Positions 27,724-41,800 are shown, counted from the stretch's first letter. The stretch: DNA of 64,000 nt from Tubulanus polymorphus (GCF_964204645.1 NC_134028.1:24588153-24652152); one strand, 5' to 3'. Notes: a model not told the origin generated them from the sequence alone. Numbers and translations are program-made.

Positions 27724-28527
27724 TCAACAAGAACAAAAACATTCGGCAATAACCGGATAGGGAACTTTGAGCCATTTGCAGCGAACTTCGCGAGGATGGT
27801 CTTCGTTATCTCCGTCACGTAGACGCCGTTTCGAGTAGATATTCCTGAACCCTCTGACCCTCGAACGGCGACGGGGCAGCGACAATCGACAATGCCATCT
27901 GAGAATGTAAACCGTATGGCTATCAACCGGGATACATCGCATACCGGCCGGCCATGAACACGGGGTACCGTTGTCGCATTCGCCCTTTTTCACCCATCGT
28001 GGCCAGTACAACTCGCCTACGTCGTGCCATCTGAAATGTACCGGGCACGATGCTTTGCGGATGAGCCAATCCTTGAATACGTTTACCAACTGCGGTTGCG
28101 GTTGAAACGTCGATCCTGTCGGGTCTTGGAAGGTAAAATTCAGATCGCGCAGAGCTTGTCGTAGCATGGGATCGGTTTTGTAGGCGATGCCGCTGTTTTG
28201 TTTGAATTCGAGAACGTTCGGTCGATCTATCGACATCCATTCCGCGTTATAATCCTCGCCCAAAACTCGTAGCAAACGTTTTTCGCGTAAATTTCGTTTC
28301 TTCGGTTTAAAACGATGGAAATCGATGACCGGTTCTAGATCGCGACTGCGCGATCGACGACCGCCGCCGCTTTTCATTTTTTTATCCGGTACCAGAACAT
28401 GAGGAAGCGGCCCTGCGATGTTATTCCCCGGTTTCGGTGGCGGCGGTGGAGGAGGTTCCGCGAGAACGTCCAACCACCAAATACAAACGATACAAAATAA
28501 AACTGGTAAAACCTTATCCAAAGCCAT
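27724..28527 (-). CDS. NOG: Noggin, secreted BMP antagonist
   Basis: Noggin binds BMP ligands extracellularly and blocks their receptors; in bilaterians it patterns the dorsoventral axis and nervous system. The single-exon coding region gives 267 residues (232 in human noggin, also intronless). A signal peptide covers about 1-23 (VLPVLFCIVCIWWLDVLA), followed by a proline run. The N-terminal half has DPMLRQALRDLNF and an LXW-type helix KDWLIRKASC. The C-terminal cystine-knot has nine cysteines in noggin order: CPVHFRW, GEC, TPC, GMRC, LRWHC, VRCKW and the ending ECFCSC. The loop between the fifth and sixth cysteines has 36 residues instead of about 7 and is rich in Arg. Such insertions recall the planarian noggin-like genes, but the overall pattern is noggin. 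A close noggin paralogue cannot be excluded. Confidence 0.93.
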   Translation of the reverse strand: MALDKVLPVLFCIVCIWWLDVLAEPPPPPPPKPGNNIAGPLPHVLVPDKKMKSGGGRRSRSRDLEPVIDFHRFKPKKRNLREKRLLRVLGEDYNAEWMSIDRPNVLEFKQNSGIAYKTDPMLRQALRDLNFTFQDPTGSTFQPQPQLVNVFKDWLIRKASCPVHFRWHDVGELYWPRWVKKGECDNGTPCSWPAGMRCIPVDSHTVYILRWHCRLSLPRRRSRVRGFRNIYSKRRLRDGDNEDHPREVRCKWLKVPYPVIAECFCSC

Positions 28528-28587
28528 GATTGAGACACAAGTTTTACGTCGACATCAGGATGGAGATAGTATCCCTCGTGTAATACG

Positions 28588-28594
28588 CTTTATA
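28588..28594 (-). promoter_or_regulatory. Possible TATA box of noggin
   Basis: TATAAAG on the minus strand in the context GCGTATAAAGCG, 61 bases upstream of the noggin ATG. If used, the 5' untranslated region would be about 30 bases. Supported by sequence only. Confidence 0.3.
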
Positions 28595-31500
28595 CGCGTT
28601 AAAAACTAAATGAAACACGGCTCGAAAATCAGAGCGCTCCGAACAACAACTGCTGGTGTTTAGTAAATGGTGCGCCAACTGTGTGAACAATCTTCCTCAA
28701 ACTACCAACCGCAGACGCGTTTCTGATCTGCGCATCAAACTGTTTGCGCATATACTAATGTACACGCACACACGTTTACCCTGGTCCGATTTACTTCCGA
28801 GTCAACATTCTTTGAATGGCAGAACATTTGAGAATCTGCTTACTCCTTATAGCCTATAAACAAATATATATACGATTCACATTTGCGGAGAAATATCCGG
28901 TTTTTATGTAAACGCGATGTGAAATGAGATTTTTTTTCGATAATTTTTGAATTGACGGCCCACTATCGATTCGTCTCTACGTATAAATGTATGCACAATG
29001 TATTAGAGGAAAGGAATCTAATGGGATATATACACTTCGATACCGGAAACCTTAAGGAGCTGATAACCTCAAGCGCAGGCCACTGCTATAAAATGTTCCA
29101 AATCGCTATTCATGTCAAGTAGTATGCAAATCGATGATTCATTGGAAGGTTGATCAATCATTTAATGCAGATTTTAAATGTTTCCATAAAATGTCAAAAT
29201 TAATTGAGTGGGTTACATTTTTGGAAATATCCACGTTAGAATGAGTGCTGGGCCACTGTTATCAATCTGATTTATTCTTTTACACCAAAACTCGGTATTT
29301 GGTATTTGACGGTTTATTGCACCTGGAGGAGTCATTCTCTTGATAGAAATGAGGGATAAACTGCGCGGCGATGTTGGCGCCGGTACAAAAATGATTTTGA
29401 GGAGAATTTGTCATCGAATCCACAACAAACCACTCGACGGAAATCGAGGGCACTTGAGGCTATTTGTCGAACCGCGAACAAACCTTCTAAATTCCGGGTA
29501 AAAGTTACGCCACTGTAAATATACCGTTAAATAAGTGTCGGGTCGGGTTACAGGAATAATATTAACCGAAAGGATGAGAGATAAAATGGAGACACCGACT
29601 GGGAAGAAGTCACGTACGATTTCAAAGTGGGACTGATTGAAGACTGAATGGAGACGCACTCTAAGCTTCATGAAGCTGACATTCCAGTTGCAAAACATCT
29701 TCAGTTACCTTTCGAAGGCGTTCTTGTAACTCTACAATCTTACATCAAAACCAAAAGATTTCATTGGTGGTAGAGAATTTTAAAAATTTGATCGACTTGA
29801 AAAGTTTAGAGAGGGATCAACATTTATTCACCACACTGATTTGGAGTAAAACAGAGTATATTATATATAGATTGGAACTTTCGTATTCAGGAGCTATCTC
29901 CTCAATTTATTTTTTGAATCATATCTCTTTGCGAATCACCGGTAAACTCGGTCCGACAGTGAAGTGTTTTCTAAACACGAATTCGACATACATTCGATAG
30001 TAAATCAAATAAAACGGAATGATTTTATATCAGTGACCCCCGATGATGGTATGTATACGTGCAGCTAGTGGTAAAGACAAGCGACATGCAATACGTGATT
30101 TTCAACAAGTTTGCCTATTATTTGAAGACAAATGATTCAAATGACTGATGTATTGCCGGTAATCGAGGAATTGATAAAACACGAATTAGACCCTTGGTAT
30201 CTCGTTCTATTTGCATAAAGTAAAAACTAATTTTTGTTCTATTTGATTTGATGTTATCGACAGAACTTTCGTAGACAAGCATTTTGTTGATAGTTCGTCG
30301 AGACTCCATTCACTCCACGCGTGAGGAGAGTTTATGTTTGTTTTTTTAAAAGGCATATTTTTTTGTGTCAACGGTAAAACGATCCGCGTAATAATGGAAC
30401 ATTGCCGTCGATCTGACTGAAATCAAACATGATCTAAAGGCGGAACTCAGCGGTGGCGATCATTTTTTTCTTTAATTTCCATCGTCGAAATGATTTCTGA
30501 TCGCAGCACGAGATCGGGAAAGCAATTATCAGCGACAGGAACAAGCGACGAGTCGAAATTCCAGGGGGTACCGGTGATATTTACAATTCTACCGCGCATA
30601 ACATCATTCTATATCCATCTTCATGCAGTAAAAAAAAAACACGTGTATTAAGAGCAAAGAAATAGATTAAATCTGGCAATAACACCTGGTTCTGGGTACG
30701 CAGTATGGGTTGTTCCGACCGGCTCCGAATTACATGTTTGACTATACCCCGAGTTTCAGTGTGTGTGTGATCTATGTGAGAGTACAAACAGCCAGTGAAC
30801 AAGTTACAAACACGAGCTAACAAAAACTGCGGTAAACATTCGCGGTTTAAGCTTTCAACTTTTCTCGCCCTCAACGTGCTAATCACGTCAAACCAGGTGT
30901 AAATGTGAGGTTTATATTTTTCGCTTTTTTGATCATCCATGAAGAAAAATTGCAGTGGGTACCGAACTATTACTCTAAACGCGTGGAGAACCTTTTCCGA
31001 GATCAAGCGGACAGACAACCTGGCTAGGGGTTTAACTGGAGTTTTGGTTGAATATGACACAAGGTGAATTAGTTCATTTTGAATGAATGACAGTCAAATC
31101 TGTTACGTTTTTGCGGTAGAAATGTTTATGTTGTTATAGTGAATAGATATCATTTGACAACCAGTTATCCCCCCCTGACTGGTCACCAAAGCTAAATGGT
31201 CACGCTACATCTTATGGCCAGGCCCGTAGCCAAGCCATGTCTTACTTGGGTGGGTGATTGTCATGAAAGTGGAACTATTTGTAAGGTATACCCACACGCT
31301 TATGTCGGGTCCTGAGAATACTCGTGCACAGAATTTCTGAAAATGCATGCAAAGAGAAGTAATATCACAACTTCTAGAATATTTGGGGTGAAAATAATGC
31401 TTCTTTTCCTTATAATTTGGCCTCAAACCAAGTTAGTTTGGAAGTATGTGCGTATCTTGAGCGAAAACGAATGAAAAAGTGAACTACTAATGAGCGAATA

Positions 31501-33074
31501 TTTTGTAATCGATACTCAAATTTTCTTAACTTCGCCGCAATGAGCGAGGGGGTTCGTTCCCTAAATACGGGCCTGATGGTACAGTGCTTACATTAATTTT
31601 GATGTTGCAGATTGCCTTGAGAAAACCAGTGAAATTAATGCGAATTTCTCAATCTTTGTTCTTGAAAATTCCTGACTATACGGCCCTGGTTATTCGCGCA
31701 GTTGGGGGTTAGGAATAGTTGAGAGCACGTTTCAATACATTTAAATCTGAAATGTTGAATTAATGGATATCGTTGAAAATCTGGTTGAAGAACGATGTAG
31801 TAATAAAACTGATGGAATGGAATCCTCCACAGTTCACCAACTTTCTTCTCTATAGTTCTCATGTATTCATATCCTATGATGACTGATCTACTCAGCACCT
31901 CAAGACTTCAACAAAGTTGATGAGTAGTTAAACTGATAAAAACCGAAATTCTTGTGGAAAATAACCGTGAAAATGCGCATATATAACGAGTTGTGTAATG
32001 CATCACACTCAAAAGCTGTACTCCGAGAAATATTACTTTTATCTACTAACACATCACACGCCATCCACGAGATGTTTAACAAGTGAAAAATATCGATGAT
32101 AAAAAATCTCGTGAATCCGGTGTTTTTTACGGAATGATGAAACTAAGCAACTGTATAGCGAGCAAATTCGTTCACTCATGCGCAAGATGCAAACATCGCT
32201 TTGTCAGAAAAAAATCCATGGCCATTGGATTGCATGTACGATAGATACTATACGATTGATGACGGTGAAAGCCGCGTTGAGTTGAACAGTTGTAAATGTT
32301 TCAAATTTAAAAATAAACGGTTTTCCTAAAAAATCGAATTCGAGTTTAGATTGATGACTGTGATACAGTATAAAACCCGGGGGAGCGATAAAAATACGAG
32401 CATATTTCAAATTCGGCAGGTTTCTATTGCGCAATTACTACCGGTCGATTCCATCAGGTTTACAGATTGCTATTCAAGAATAGGTAGAGCCAAAAATTCA
32501 CAGTCTTTACAGGGTCCCTACATATCAGTCATTCCTGGATATACCGAGTTTTTAAGGAGTAAATTTCATATTTCGGAGCACCACTTTCATATATTCCTCC
32601 TAAATCGGTACTGTTAATCTCTGTAAGCATTCAACTGTGGTTTTGTAAGCAAAATGTTTATCCCCAAATTCATTTTCTAATTTGGCAACCGCCTAATATG
32701 GTAAAAACAAATCCCATTTTTTCAAAATTCAAGTAGTTTCAGGCATCTTGCTTTTTTATGCCATCTCCACAACGAAATTGACGTTTCAAAACGATAAACA
32801 AACAAGTCGGTATTTAAAGCATTATAAGTTATTTCAATTATTTTTATTTTCTTTCAATAATCATAATTTAATCGGCATTTATTCATCATACATTATATAT
32901 ATATATATACATACATACAGATCTCGGGAAGATCACAGCGAAATACATACTACAATATTATAGTAGAAACTCCCGTTTAATACAATGAAATTCATCCGGG
33001 ATTATGACGAAATACATTGAACGAAAAAGAAAGATGATGAAAGAAACAGTCGGTATATAATATATTGATACTTA

Positions 33075-33348
33075 GCCGCGATCACATAAGCATTTTAGGC
33101 CCGGACCAACTGTTCACACGGGTGCCAAATGGGACGTGCCTGTTTTGCCCCAAACAAAAACGTCGCACCAGGCCCGAGCCAAATTTTAGGATGGGTCAGA
33201 TTATTGCGTGTGAATCGCAACTAGTTCTGGAAGTGACCGACTTCGCTTTGTTTAGTATCGAGTGAGTGGGTTTACATGTCGACGCTCTTTAATTTGGCAA
33301 TTTGACTCAATCCTGGTCCGGACCAAATCATCTCCGCGTGATCGCGGC
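33075..33348. mobile_element. MITE with GCCGCGATCA inverted ends and TA duplication
   Basis: The element begins GCCGCGATCACATAAG and ends with the inverse CGCGTGATCGCGGC; GGCCCGGACCAA near the left matches TTGGTCCGGACC near the right in inverse. TA flanks both sides (33073-33074 and 33349-33350). It is 274 bp and noncoding. The core TTCACACGGGTGCC...GTCGCACCAGGCCCGAGCC is repeated at about 33950-34210, 62200-62425 and, more diverged, 17840-18040. Confidence 0.7.
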
Positions 33349-35428
33349 TACGTTTAGAAAAGCTACGAACCTATGGAATCACTATCATTTATATCATTCG
33401 AATTCATTGGAAAACATTATTAACCTTTTTACATTTTTTCATTCTTCATATAAAAATCAGTCACCCGATTTTTTTCAAAATTCATGCATGCGACAAACAG
33501 CGTTTACGATTGGATGACCGCGTTCACCGAGCCCCTTACGACATCAATCATTGCATTTGTGACTGATTTAATCTCGTAGTTAGTTGAGGAATGAATCCGG
33601 CGGCTCTCAGGGAGATTTATTGAGGCAGTCATCTATTCTGGACGAGTCACTATCGTACTCGAAATAACAAACATTTGCTATCACAAGATATAAATAAGGC
33701 TAAATCCTTATTGTTAAATTCTATCTACCGAATATATACACACATCATGTCGTTACATATCCTTAGCCTAGTCGAAAATTGAAAATAAACCTATTGAATA
33801 TCAACGAGCTACGAGTATTTCCGTAGTAAATTCAATATTATGCTGAAAGGTTTTCAAAAATGAATGGAATGATAACTACCGGTATTTCACTATAATTTGT
33901 GTGCCTACAGCTGAGATCGAACTAGCATTTTTGTTCAGGGCTAATTATTGTTCACACAGGTTTCGACACTGGCCACATTTGGCCCAGCCAAAAACGTCGG
34001 ACCAGCCCCCGGACGGGTAAAATTATACCGCGTGAAAGCTTAAGACATTCCGTGACTCAACTTGCTTGACACAGCATCATCTTAATAGTATTTAAGTTAG
34101 ATTACTCCAAGGTGTGAGTGGTTTATGCGTGAACACACTCTAATTAGCAGGGGCCAGATTTGACTGAAGTCAGATCTGTGTCAGTTTTAGCGATCATCTG
34201 CATGCAACTAACCAGTACAAGGGAGCCCCGGTATAGGCCTACCCCAGAGTTCCAAACCACCAGTACTAAACCGAGGGGTGTAAATATATTCTACACATAA
34301 ATGATAAGATTGACAAACTGTTTTAGATCTAAAACAGTTGAAATAGAATCAGTTTACAGAATTGCATTTCAACTCGAATCCGTAGAACTGGGTCCTGGTC
34401 AACTGGAGGACACTCGAGCTTTTGTTCGACTACAACCCAAAAAACAGAAAAAAAATCTCTAACAATTTCTAACCCGAGACAATGAGCTTTTTCTGCGATT
34501 TTCTTTTTAAAAAACACATCTCTCTTTCATTCGCATACAATCAACTCAGCTATGAGCAATACTGATAACACAGAGATTGGTTATAGTTAAACAACTATTT
34601 GCATTTTTAATCAAACCACAACACATTTGAGCCAGCTTGGTTTATTTAACCTACCAGTCAGTGTTAGCGGTCAGTCCATGAGATCATAATACACTATATA
34701 TACACTAATATATCGATACAACTACAAATATGGCAACACACTAACCAACCCCCTGTCCTGACTCCCATTCAGAACAGGTAGAATTTGAGCTAGTACCCTG
34801 CTGGTAAAATTCCCCAGTTCCTGAGGATTCAATCATATTGAACCTCAAGTTTACTGTATATGAATTTGTCCCCCCAAGGCCCGAGTCCGATACAAGTCAA
34901 AATAGTGCACACTATTGTCACTGAACTGCACTATAATCGTATCCATATACACGAATACATGCACTATTTTCTGCTTTTATTTGACTCGGGTAAAATCGGC
35001 TTCCATGAAATTCATTCTTATCCTAAAATTTGTGTTACGAATAAATCATTACGAAAATACATTCGGAGAAAATGCTGCTGCCGTCTGACGTTGTTTTCAA
35101 CTTGATTTTCAGTATTTTATGGACACACTATATCAAGAGTATATATATAATATACTACAATATACAATGACAACGATAAAACTGTGTAAAAAAATTCACA
35201 TTCATTTCACAAAACTAAAATGCCCATTTATTCTCACATCAAGCACGAGGCCATTCATGAAGTTTACACACTCAAAATACAGATTTCTGACCCCCCTCCT
35301 TGTAGATGCATAGGTACTAAATGAATGGCCCGGCAACATTCTGTTCCCAGTTCAACAGTTGTAGGTCTAAGTTTGACTCCAGGGTTAAAACATAGAAAAT
35401 CACATACTTTCAATAAAATATGAAACTA

Positions 35429-35554
35429 GGGCCAGTTCCATAGTTGAGACTTAAGTTCAAAAGCGTCTTAACTCACAAAACTGATTTCAAGTTCTTAGAT
35501 TGGCTATAGAACTAAGACGGAATTAAATCTAAGCCATGACAATGGAACAGGCCC
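35429..35554. mobile_element. Foldback MITE, GGGCC-GTT family
   Basis: The left end GGGCCAGTTCCATAGTTGAG is the inverse of the right end ATGGAACAGGCCCC with one extra base. About 126 bp, noncoding. Confidence 0.6.
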
Positions 35555-35817
35555 CAGAATTCTGATTTGACGACTGGCATCTCAATACACACTTCTATTA
35601 GTCTAAGCACTTAAACTTCATGGAACAATGATATATTGTTGTTGTCTTAAACTTTGATTTTGATCGCCAAAGTTCAAACGGTTTATAGTTCGAAAATGTG
35701 ACACTACGCCATCATTCAAACTGACGAACAGCGAACATGCTCCGAACAGCGTCATACGCTAGCTCCAGTTTTGATGTTCGTTTTTGTTCGCCTCGCGGAT
35801 GAGTTTCGTCGCGTTCG

Positions 35818-38800
35818 CTAAAACGAAGCGACGCCGGATATTTTACGAATTTCTTCATAACTCAACCAGAAAATCAAAGACCACGGAGCCTGAAAATATA
35901 TGAAATAAAAACGTTACACGTTACTTTTAGCTCGCATTAATTTTAAAACATACTTCGTTTTGTAAGAAAATTTCGAGAAAAAATTTACTTCTTTAACAAT
36001 TTAACAACTGAATTAATGAAGATATCAGATTGATTTAAGAGTATAACTTGTTTTTGAAACTGGACTCTGAAAGTGTATGTCACAGGCCGGTTTTATAGAC
36101 ACGGACTCATTTTCTCAGTCAAGAGTTCAAATCTGTTCGTTTTCAATAATTCAACTCTTATACAAGTCAAATTTCAACTCAGTCTTATAAAACCAGGCCA
36201 GAGTTTAATAACAATCCTGGTTCTATAAATATAGTTTCATAGCTTTAGGTTAGAATTTGACTAGGGTTGAAACATTAGATACGAACTCTAACATGATCTT
36301 TAGAAGTGGATCCCGCTCACTGGTATAAACTAATACTATTATAAAACCATACTCAAAGTTTGCGCAAGTACCCATTGAATTTTTCATTGACCCTGCTATT
36401 TCACAGCGTTCTTGATTTTTAAAAGCTGCACAAATATCTCGTTAACGTTACCAGAGAGTGAGCTCATAATATCAACATCAGAATTTGACAAATGCGTAGC
36501 TAGTAGCGGAAATGTCTACAAGAAAATATGGCATGTTATCCGAAGAAAGCTAGCGTGCCGTAAAAAAAGGATACTGCCGGATAAGTGCGAAAGAAACCGG
36601 TTGAATTATACCCGGTGAATGTTTTTATTCCGATTCCGATGCCAAGCGACAAGTTGAAATAACAGATCAAATATACGCAAAAATATTACGATATTCTATT
36701 ATTATAAATACGGAGAAAAAACCGATAGCAAGAAGTTCATATCGGTTTTTTGATACATCCTCGAGTGGTATATAGAATCTGATACGGGTAATTCACTGGC
36801 GATTGCAACACATTGCAAGATGTTTCTTTCAACATTCAATCTACGAGGGGCATGTGAAGCAAACTGGTATTTGTAACAGCACTGAAAAGTGTGTAAAAGT
36901 ACAGAACTCATAGCGAATAGTATTGAAATTAATATCAGGTGTAAGATTTTTGTCTTTCCTTTGAGCTACAATTTCTAGTCTAAAATCATCGAGTTTTCAT
37001 ATGAATCTTCTACCATTCGATCCTCCCCTGGCAGGGATTTGAACCTGATGGCATCGAAACCCTGCCACACTAGAACGTGCTCATATCCTTATTCAAGATT
37101 CATACATTCATTCGAAAGTAATGAAATGCATTAGATGTTTACATACCAACTATCGATTACCAACAACAACACAAATATTTTAAAAATCCAAAAAAGAGCC
37201 TCAATCTCTCCTTGAAAGTCAACAGTGTTTTTTGCTTTTGTCTTCGCATGCGTCTAAGAAGTTGCTCGCGATGTTTTCTGTAGCGTTTGTGTCGGTTGAT
37301 GAGACAATAAATGCACATGTTTGCAGCATAGATTCGACATTAAATCAGCAAATCATTCCACTGGTTATGGTTAGAATAAAGACTTAAAACCATGACCTAA
37401 CTCGATGTCTAGGACTCTATGAACACTTAAAGTTTCACTATTAGACCATGAAATTCGGTTGGAATCAAATACCACAAACTTCTTAAAAGATTAAAATGAA
37501 GGTTACTATGATTATATGACTATGAGCTTGAGTAGGGCTCCTAATATGAAAGCCATGGTTGAGAAAGCATATAATTCTTAGACACAAAACCGCATGAATT
37601 TCTTCTTTCATAAACAACAAAATCATACATGAAAACCTTCAAACTTCTTCTTGTCTTAATGAATTACTGATAGAGCTGTTACGTAGAAAACATACGGACA
37701 CTAAGAGAAACATCATAACTGAAAACTGACAGATGCAATTAACAGAAAATACCTCGATTGCACCGGTCTGTGAATGGTGTACCCTTTCTACAAACATCCA
37801 AGGTAAAAAGGTTATTTTTGTGCAACTTTCCAGTATTTAGCGGTGTAGCAATTTATCTCCCTTATACAAATACCGACTTAGACAATCCCTTGGATAATCC
37901 CTCAGATAATCCCCCTGTGATCGCTCAAATCCCCCTGATTGCTGCAATAATTACATTTTTACAATCTACTGCATTAAGGTACATTATTATATACGTGAAA
38001 ATTCACAAAATATCTTGAAGAATATGACCAAGAAATTAACCCAATATACATCGTAACATAACGTATACAGGTAGCGTTGTAATTGAAGATGAATTTATTT
38101 CTGTTGTGGTTTCGAGACGTGCAGCGGTGAAAGTGTCAGTCAGGTCGGAACGAACGTATTAAATCTATTACGGTTCACAGGTGTAGAACAGACTGTAGTG
38201 GGGCACACGTGAGGTTCAACAAAAATACAGCAGGTAAAATCTGTTGAGTTGATGTTGTTTATAGCGGAACGGTTGTTGCCGCATAGAATGTATTTACACC
38301 AACTTTCATAATACGCACAGAGGTTTTTTACTTCGAATGCAGCTAGTTCTACTGGTTATAACCGGGTATATGGTAGAATTATTAGTAATTCTACTTTAGA
38401 ACGATGAACAATTTTGAAGAAGAAATTCTTCGCAAACTTTCAATCATTTTTCTTCTGATACATGAAGTTCCATTTTGGTTATTGACTCAATTCATTCATA
38501 TTCACTAAAACAAAACCCAAAATCGGTGCTCATTATAAGTAGTTCAGTATGCTATGGATATTCCTGTATCCTACTGAATAAAGAAAACATAAATTTTGAA
38601 GTAAAGAATTTTAAAGATAGATGGAAAATAAATATTGAGTACAGTACATAGGTAGGCGAGGTCCGCAAGAAACGACACATAGGTGGAGTATAATATTTCT
38701 TACCATTCTACTCCAGGTGGGCAACCATCCTTTATATAACGCGAGAAAACCTTCAGACTTCACGGTTTTGAGGAGACAGTCTAACGATGATGTGTAGGTC

Positions 38801-41800
38801 ACACCTCTGAAATCATGAACAACCACTAAATACATGAAAGATGATTTACAAACTGATAGGTCGAGAAAGAAGTCCAGCTATTTGCTCTGTATGCCTAGGA
38901 AATGAACCTATTTCAATTTTTAAGATAACATCTGTTGAACCCAGGTACCCCTAGAATCAAAGATAATAATCAGAAGCACTTTCTGACCAGTGTTTGCGGT
39001 AGGTTTATCAAGGCGCGCCTACAAAACTGACCCCCATCAATGACTCTAAAACCCTCGATGCAGTTTAACATGATGGTTAAATTGGCAACCGAATGCAGGA
39101 TTATTTCTGATGTAGCTGATAATTACTGTATGATTGAATGTAAAACATTTAGCTTTCTGTACTTGATAACTGTCGAGATAACTGAATACACGAAAGAAGG
39201 AAGGGCAGTTTGAACTAAGTACATCACGCACAGCTCAGTATAAACGCCAATATTAATTCACAATCAGTTCAAGGACAAATACTGAAAATTGGCAAGCTTC
39301 GAAATGCAGCCAATTCCATCGATCTCAGGTCTGGATAAATAAATACAGTTACATGATGATCGGATATCAAACTAACCTTACGAATTTCTAAATCTTAAAA
39401 AGTGAAATTTATTTGGAAACTATTGAATCAGGGGGGCAGTTTCACAGAACAAAACTGAATGTTTCACTAGTCAAAATAACACTGTAATTGTATTTGTACA
39501 AATGCCAGTGAAATCATTCTGTAAAACCGGCAAAAATTGGGAACCAGTTCTACATGTATGGTGTATAAAAACCTTCATCATTCAATGTTACAATAATCAT
39601 TTTTAAATTGCTGCGATTAAATACCGATTTAACCACAGGGAAACATGTTTCATTCTAATTAGAATCGATGCCACTTACTTGTATCCGTCTAAATGAGAAT
39701 TCATAATTCTAGTTTTGATGACGTCAGCGGGTGTACTTAACGTGGCTGCGACGAGTCCAGAACAACAACTGAATTCAGAAATAAATGACCAGCTAAATTA
39801 CGATCTTACCTCAAAAATTATATTTTACTTATACCCGGTATATTCATATCTCTGGATTGACAGAGATGCCATCTAGTGGACATATCGAATATTACAACTA
39901 GCAAAGCAACGTTACCTGGCAAGAAAATGTGTCATGTAGTTGTCTTTTAATTGAGTGTTCCGTAAAATGAAATGTTTTGCAGAATCGTACGTCGTAAGAT
40001 CTGAAAATACATGAAGAATACGATTTTCCACCAAAAGTTTTTTTTTCAATGCGGCGCCTGGAGAACAAAATTTATTCGTAATTCAATGCTAAATATTAAA
40101 ACATTTTCTTTTTTCTAATCCGAGCTCTATATTCGTCCCGATGCATTTCAAACTGTGCAGTACTCTGATAATAATCAATGACTTATGAATATTTCATTAC
40201 ATGATTTGGAGCTAGAGCTTCATGGCCGGGTGCATCGCATATCAAACTATCATCCATCTCGAGATATATAGCAGCAGTCACAGACGTTTTTAATGAAATA
40301 GAAATACCAGGATTTGCGTCAACAAGACTAGCGCCAGATGCATGTCGAAAACATAGAATAAACAATATCAGGGGTCAGATCGATAAATTCGTGGAATTTT
40401 CACATCCTCCAAAAATCCAGCATCCAGTTCCAAAGTTCTGAGTTTACCCTAGATTTAAAACATTGATTCTAACTCTAACTCATAACTGTGGAACTTGGCC
40501 CTGAATTTTCGACATTTTTTGTGGACCAGTCTGACCCCCTGCACACTTTTTAGAAATATATCCGTACCAAGCCGGATATATCGCAAAACAAGTTTTATCA
40601 TTGATTATTATTAAAGAAGAGCAGTACAAATGGCTAATAGGATAATAAACTCTGGGAACAATATTAATTGGAATCAATACAGTGGTATTACCTACTCAAT
40701 CATACAGCACAATATATAATTGTGTATATATATAGCAGAATAATATTGGATTTTATTGTTCTCACGTAAAAGCTTTACATCAATAAGTGACAATACTTAC
40801 CGCCCATATTCACTAATGCTGCTCTTTTGACGTTCGGTGCCCAGCCTTTCCATAGCCCTCGATAGCCACTGTTACGAACGATCTTTTTGAAAGCGTGCAA
40901 CGGACTCTTCACCCTTATAGAAAATACATTCATACAAGGAAAATTTTGAAATACAAGCACAGTAAAATTCACTGAGTGGACTGGATACAGATTTGAAAAG
41001 CAGGGAACAACTCAATAGCGATGGGACTACAGACTGCTCTAAATATTTTACCAACTGGGCTGGAAACTCAGTGACCTTAGAACTGATTTAAATATTTCAC
41101 CGAGTTGACTGGATACAGAGTTGAGAATCACTCAAATATAGATTTACCCACTAAAGGAGTTTAACGAGTTGACTAGTACTTAGAGTTAGGAGTACTGGTA
41201 AATCTTTACATGAAGACTGCATTGAATGGGGAACTAGGAAAAATCAATAAGCACACATAAACAATCTGCCAATGCGATTTGATATCCTTTCAATCTGTAC
41301 ACAACAAATCCGTAATCTTCTAACTACATACGATATGTTAGCCTGCATACGGCACCATTCATGCACAAAAACCAGAAAGGGTGACAGATGTTTAATGTCT
41401 ACACACAGTAAACTGTTACAGTTTGAATTTCTAGGAGAAACTCTCGATATCAAAACAGATTGTGTTAATTACGCCAGCAGCAGATTCAACTCACCGAGGT
41501 TTTTTGCCTTCCAATCGGCGTCTGCCTTCCATTTGTAGCTGAACTTTGATCAGATCGGTCGGACTGGCAAAGAATTGCGCGAGGCCCCCCGCAGTTAGAC
41601 CACCGACTATTGCTTTCCTGAAAATTAAAAGTGTTTGGAAATATTTCACTAGAAATTAGAAATATGATCAGCTTGGTCCGGTTCCACAGTTGTGAATTAA
41701 GATTTAACTCGGAGTTAACTCATTGAAAAAACTCTTAACTCACAAATGTGGAACTGTGGGTCCAGACTTTCAAAACTGAACATCCACACTTCACACTACA

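Larger units (their letters stand above)
28528..35817. other. Long noncoding interval upstream of noggin
   Basis: This 7.3 kb separates the noggin start from the UCP4 end. I find no convincing exon. It holds a complete MITE at 33075-33348, a diverged relative at about 33950-34210, a foldback at 35429-35554, an inverse copy of the 17290 repeat at about 32505-32720, and TA-rich microsatellites near 32895 and 35141. Because noggin is a developmental gene transcribed away from it, this interval is where its enhancers would be expected (inference). Confidence 0.4.

Noticed and set aside
30581-31060. Minus-strand 159-codon frame
   Set aside because: No recognisable motif, no splice partner, and part of it derives from a GT-rich simple stretch. 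Length alone is not convincing in this sequence.
37021-37095. tRNA gene on the minus strand (GGTTCAAATCC B box)
   Set aside because: Only the B-box region is convincing; no consistent acceptor stem or anticodon loop could be drawn.
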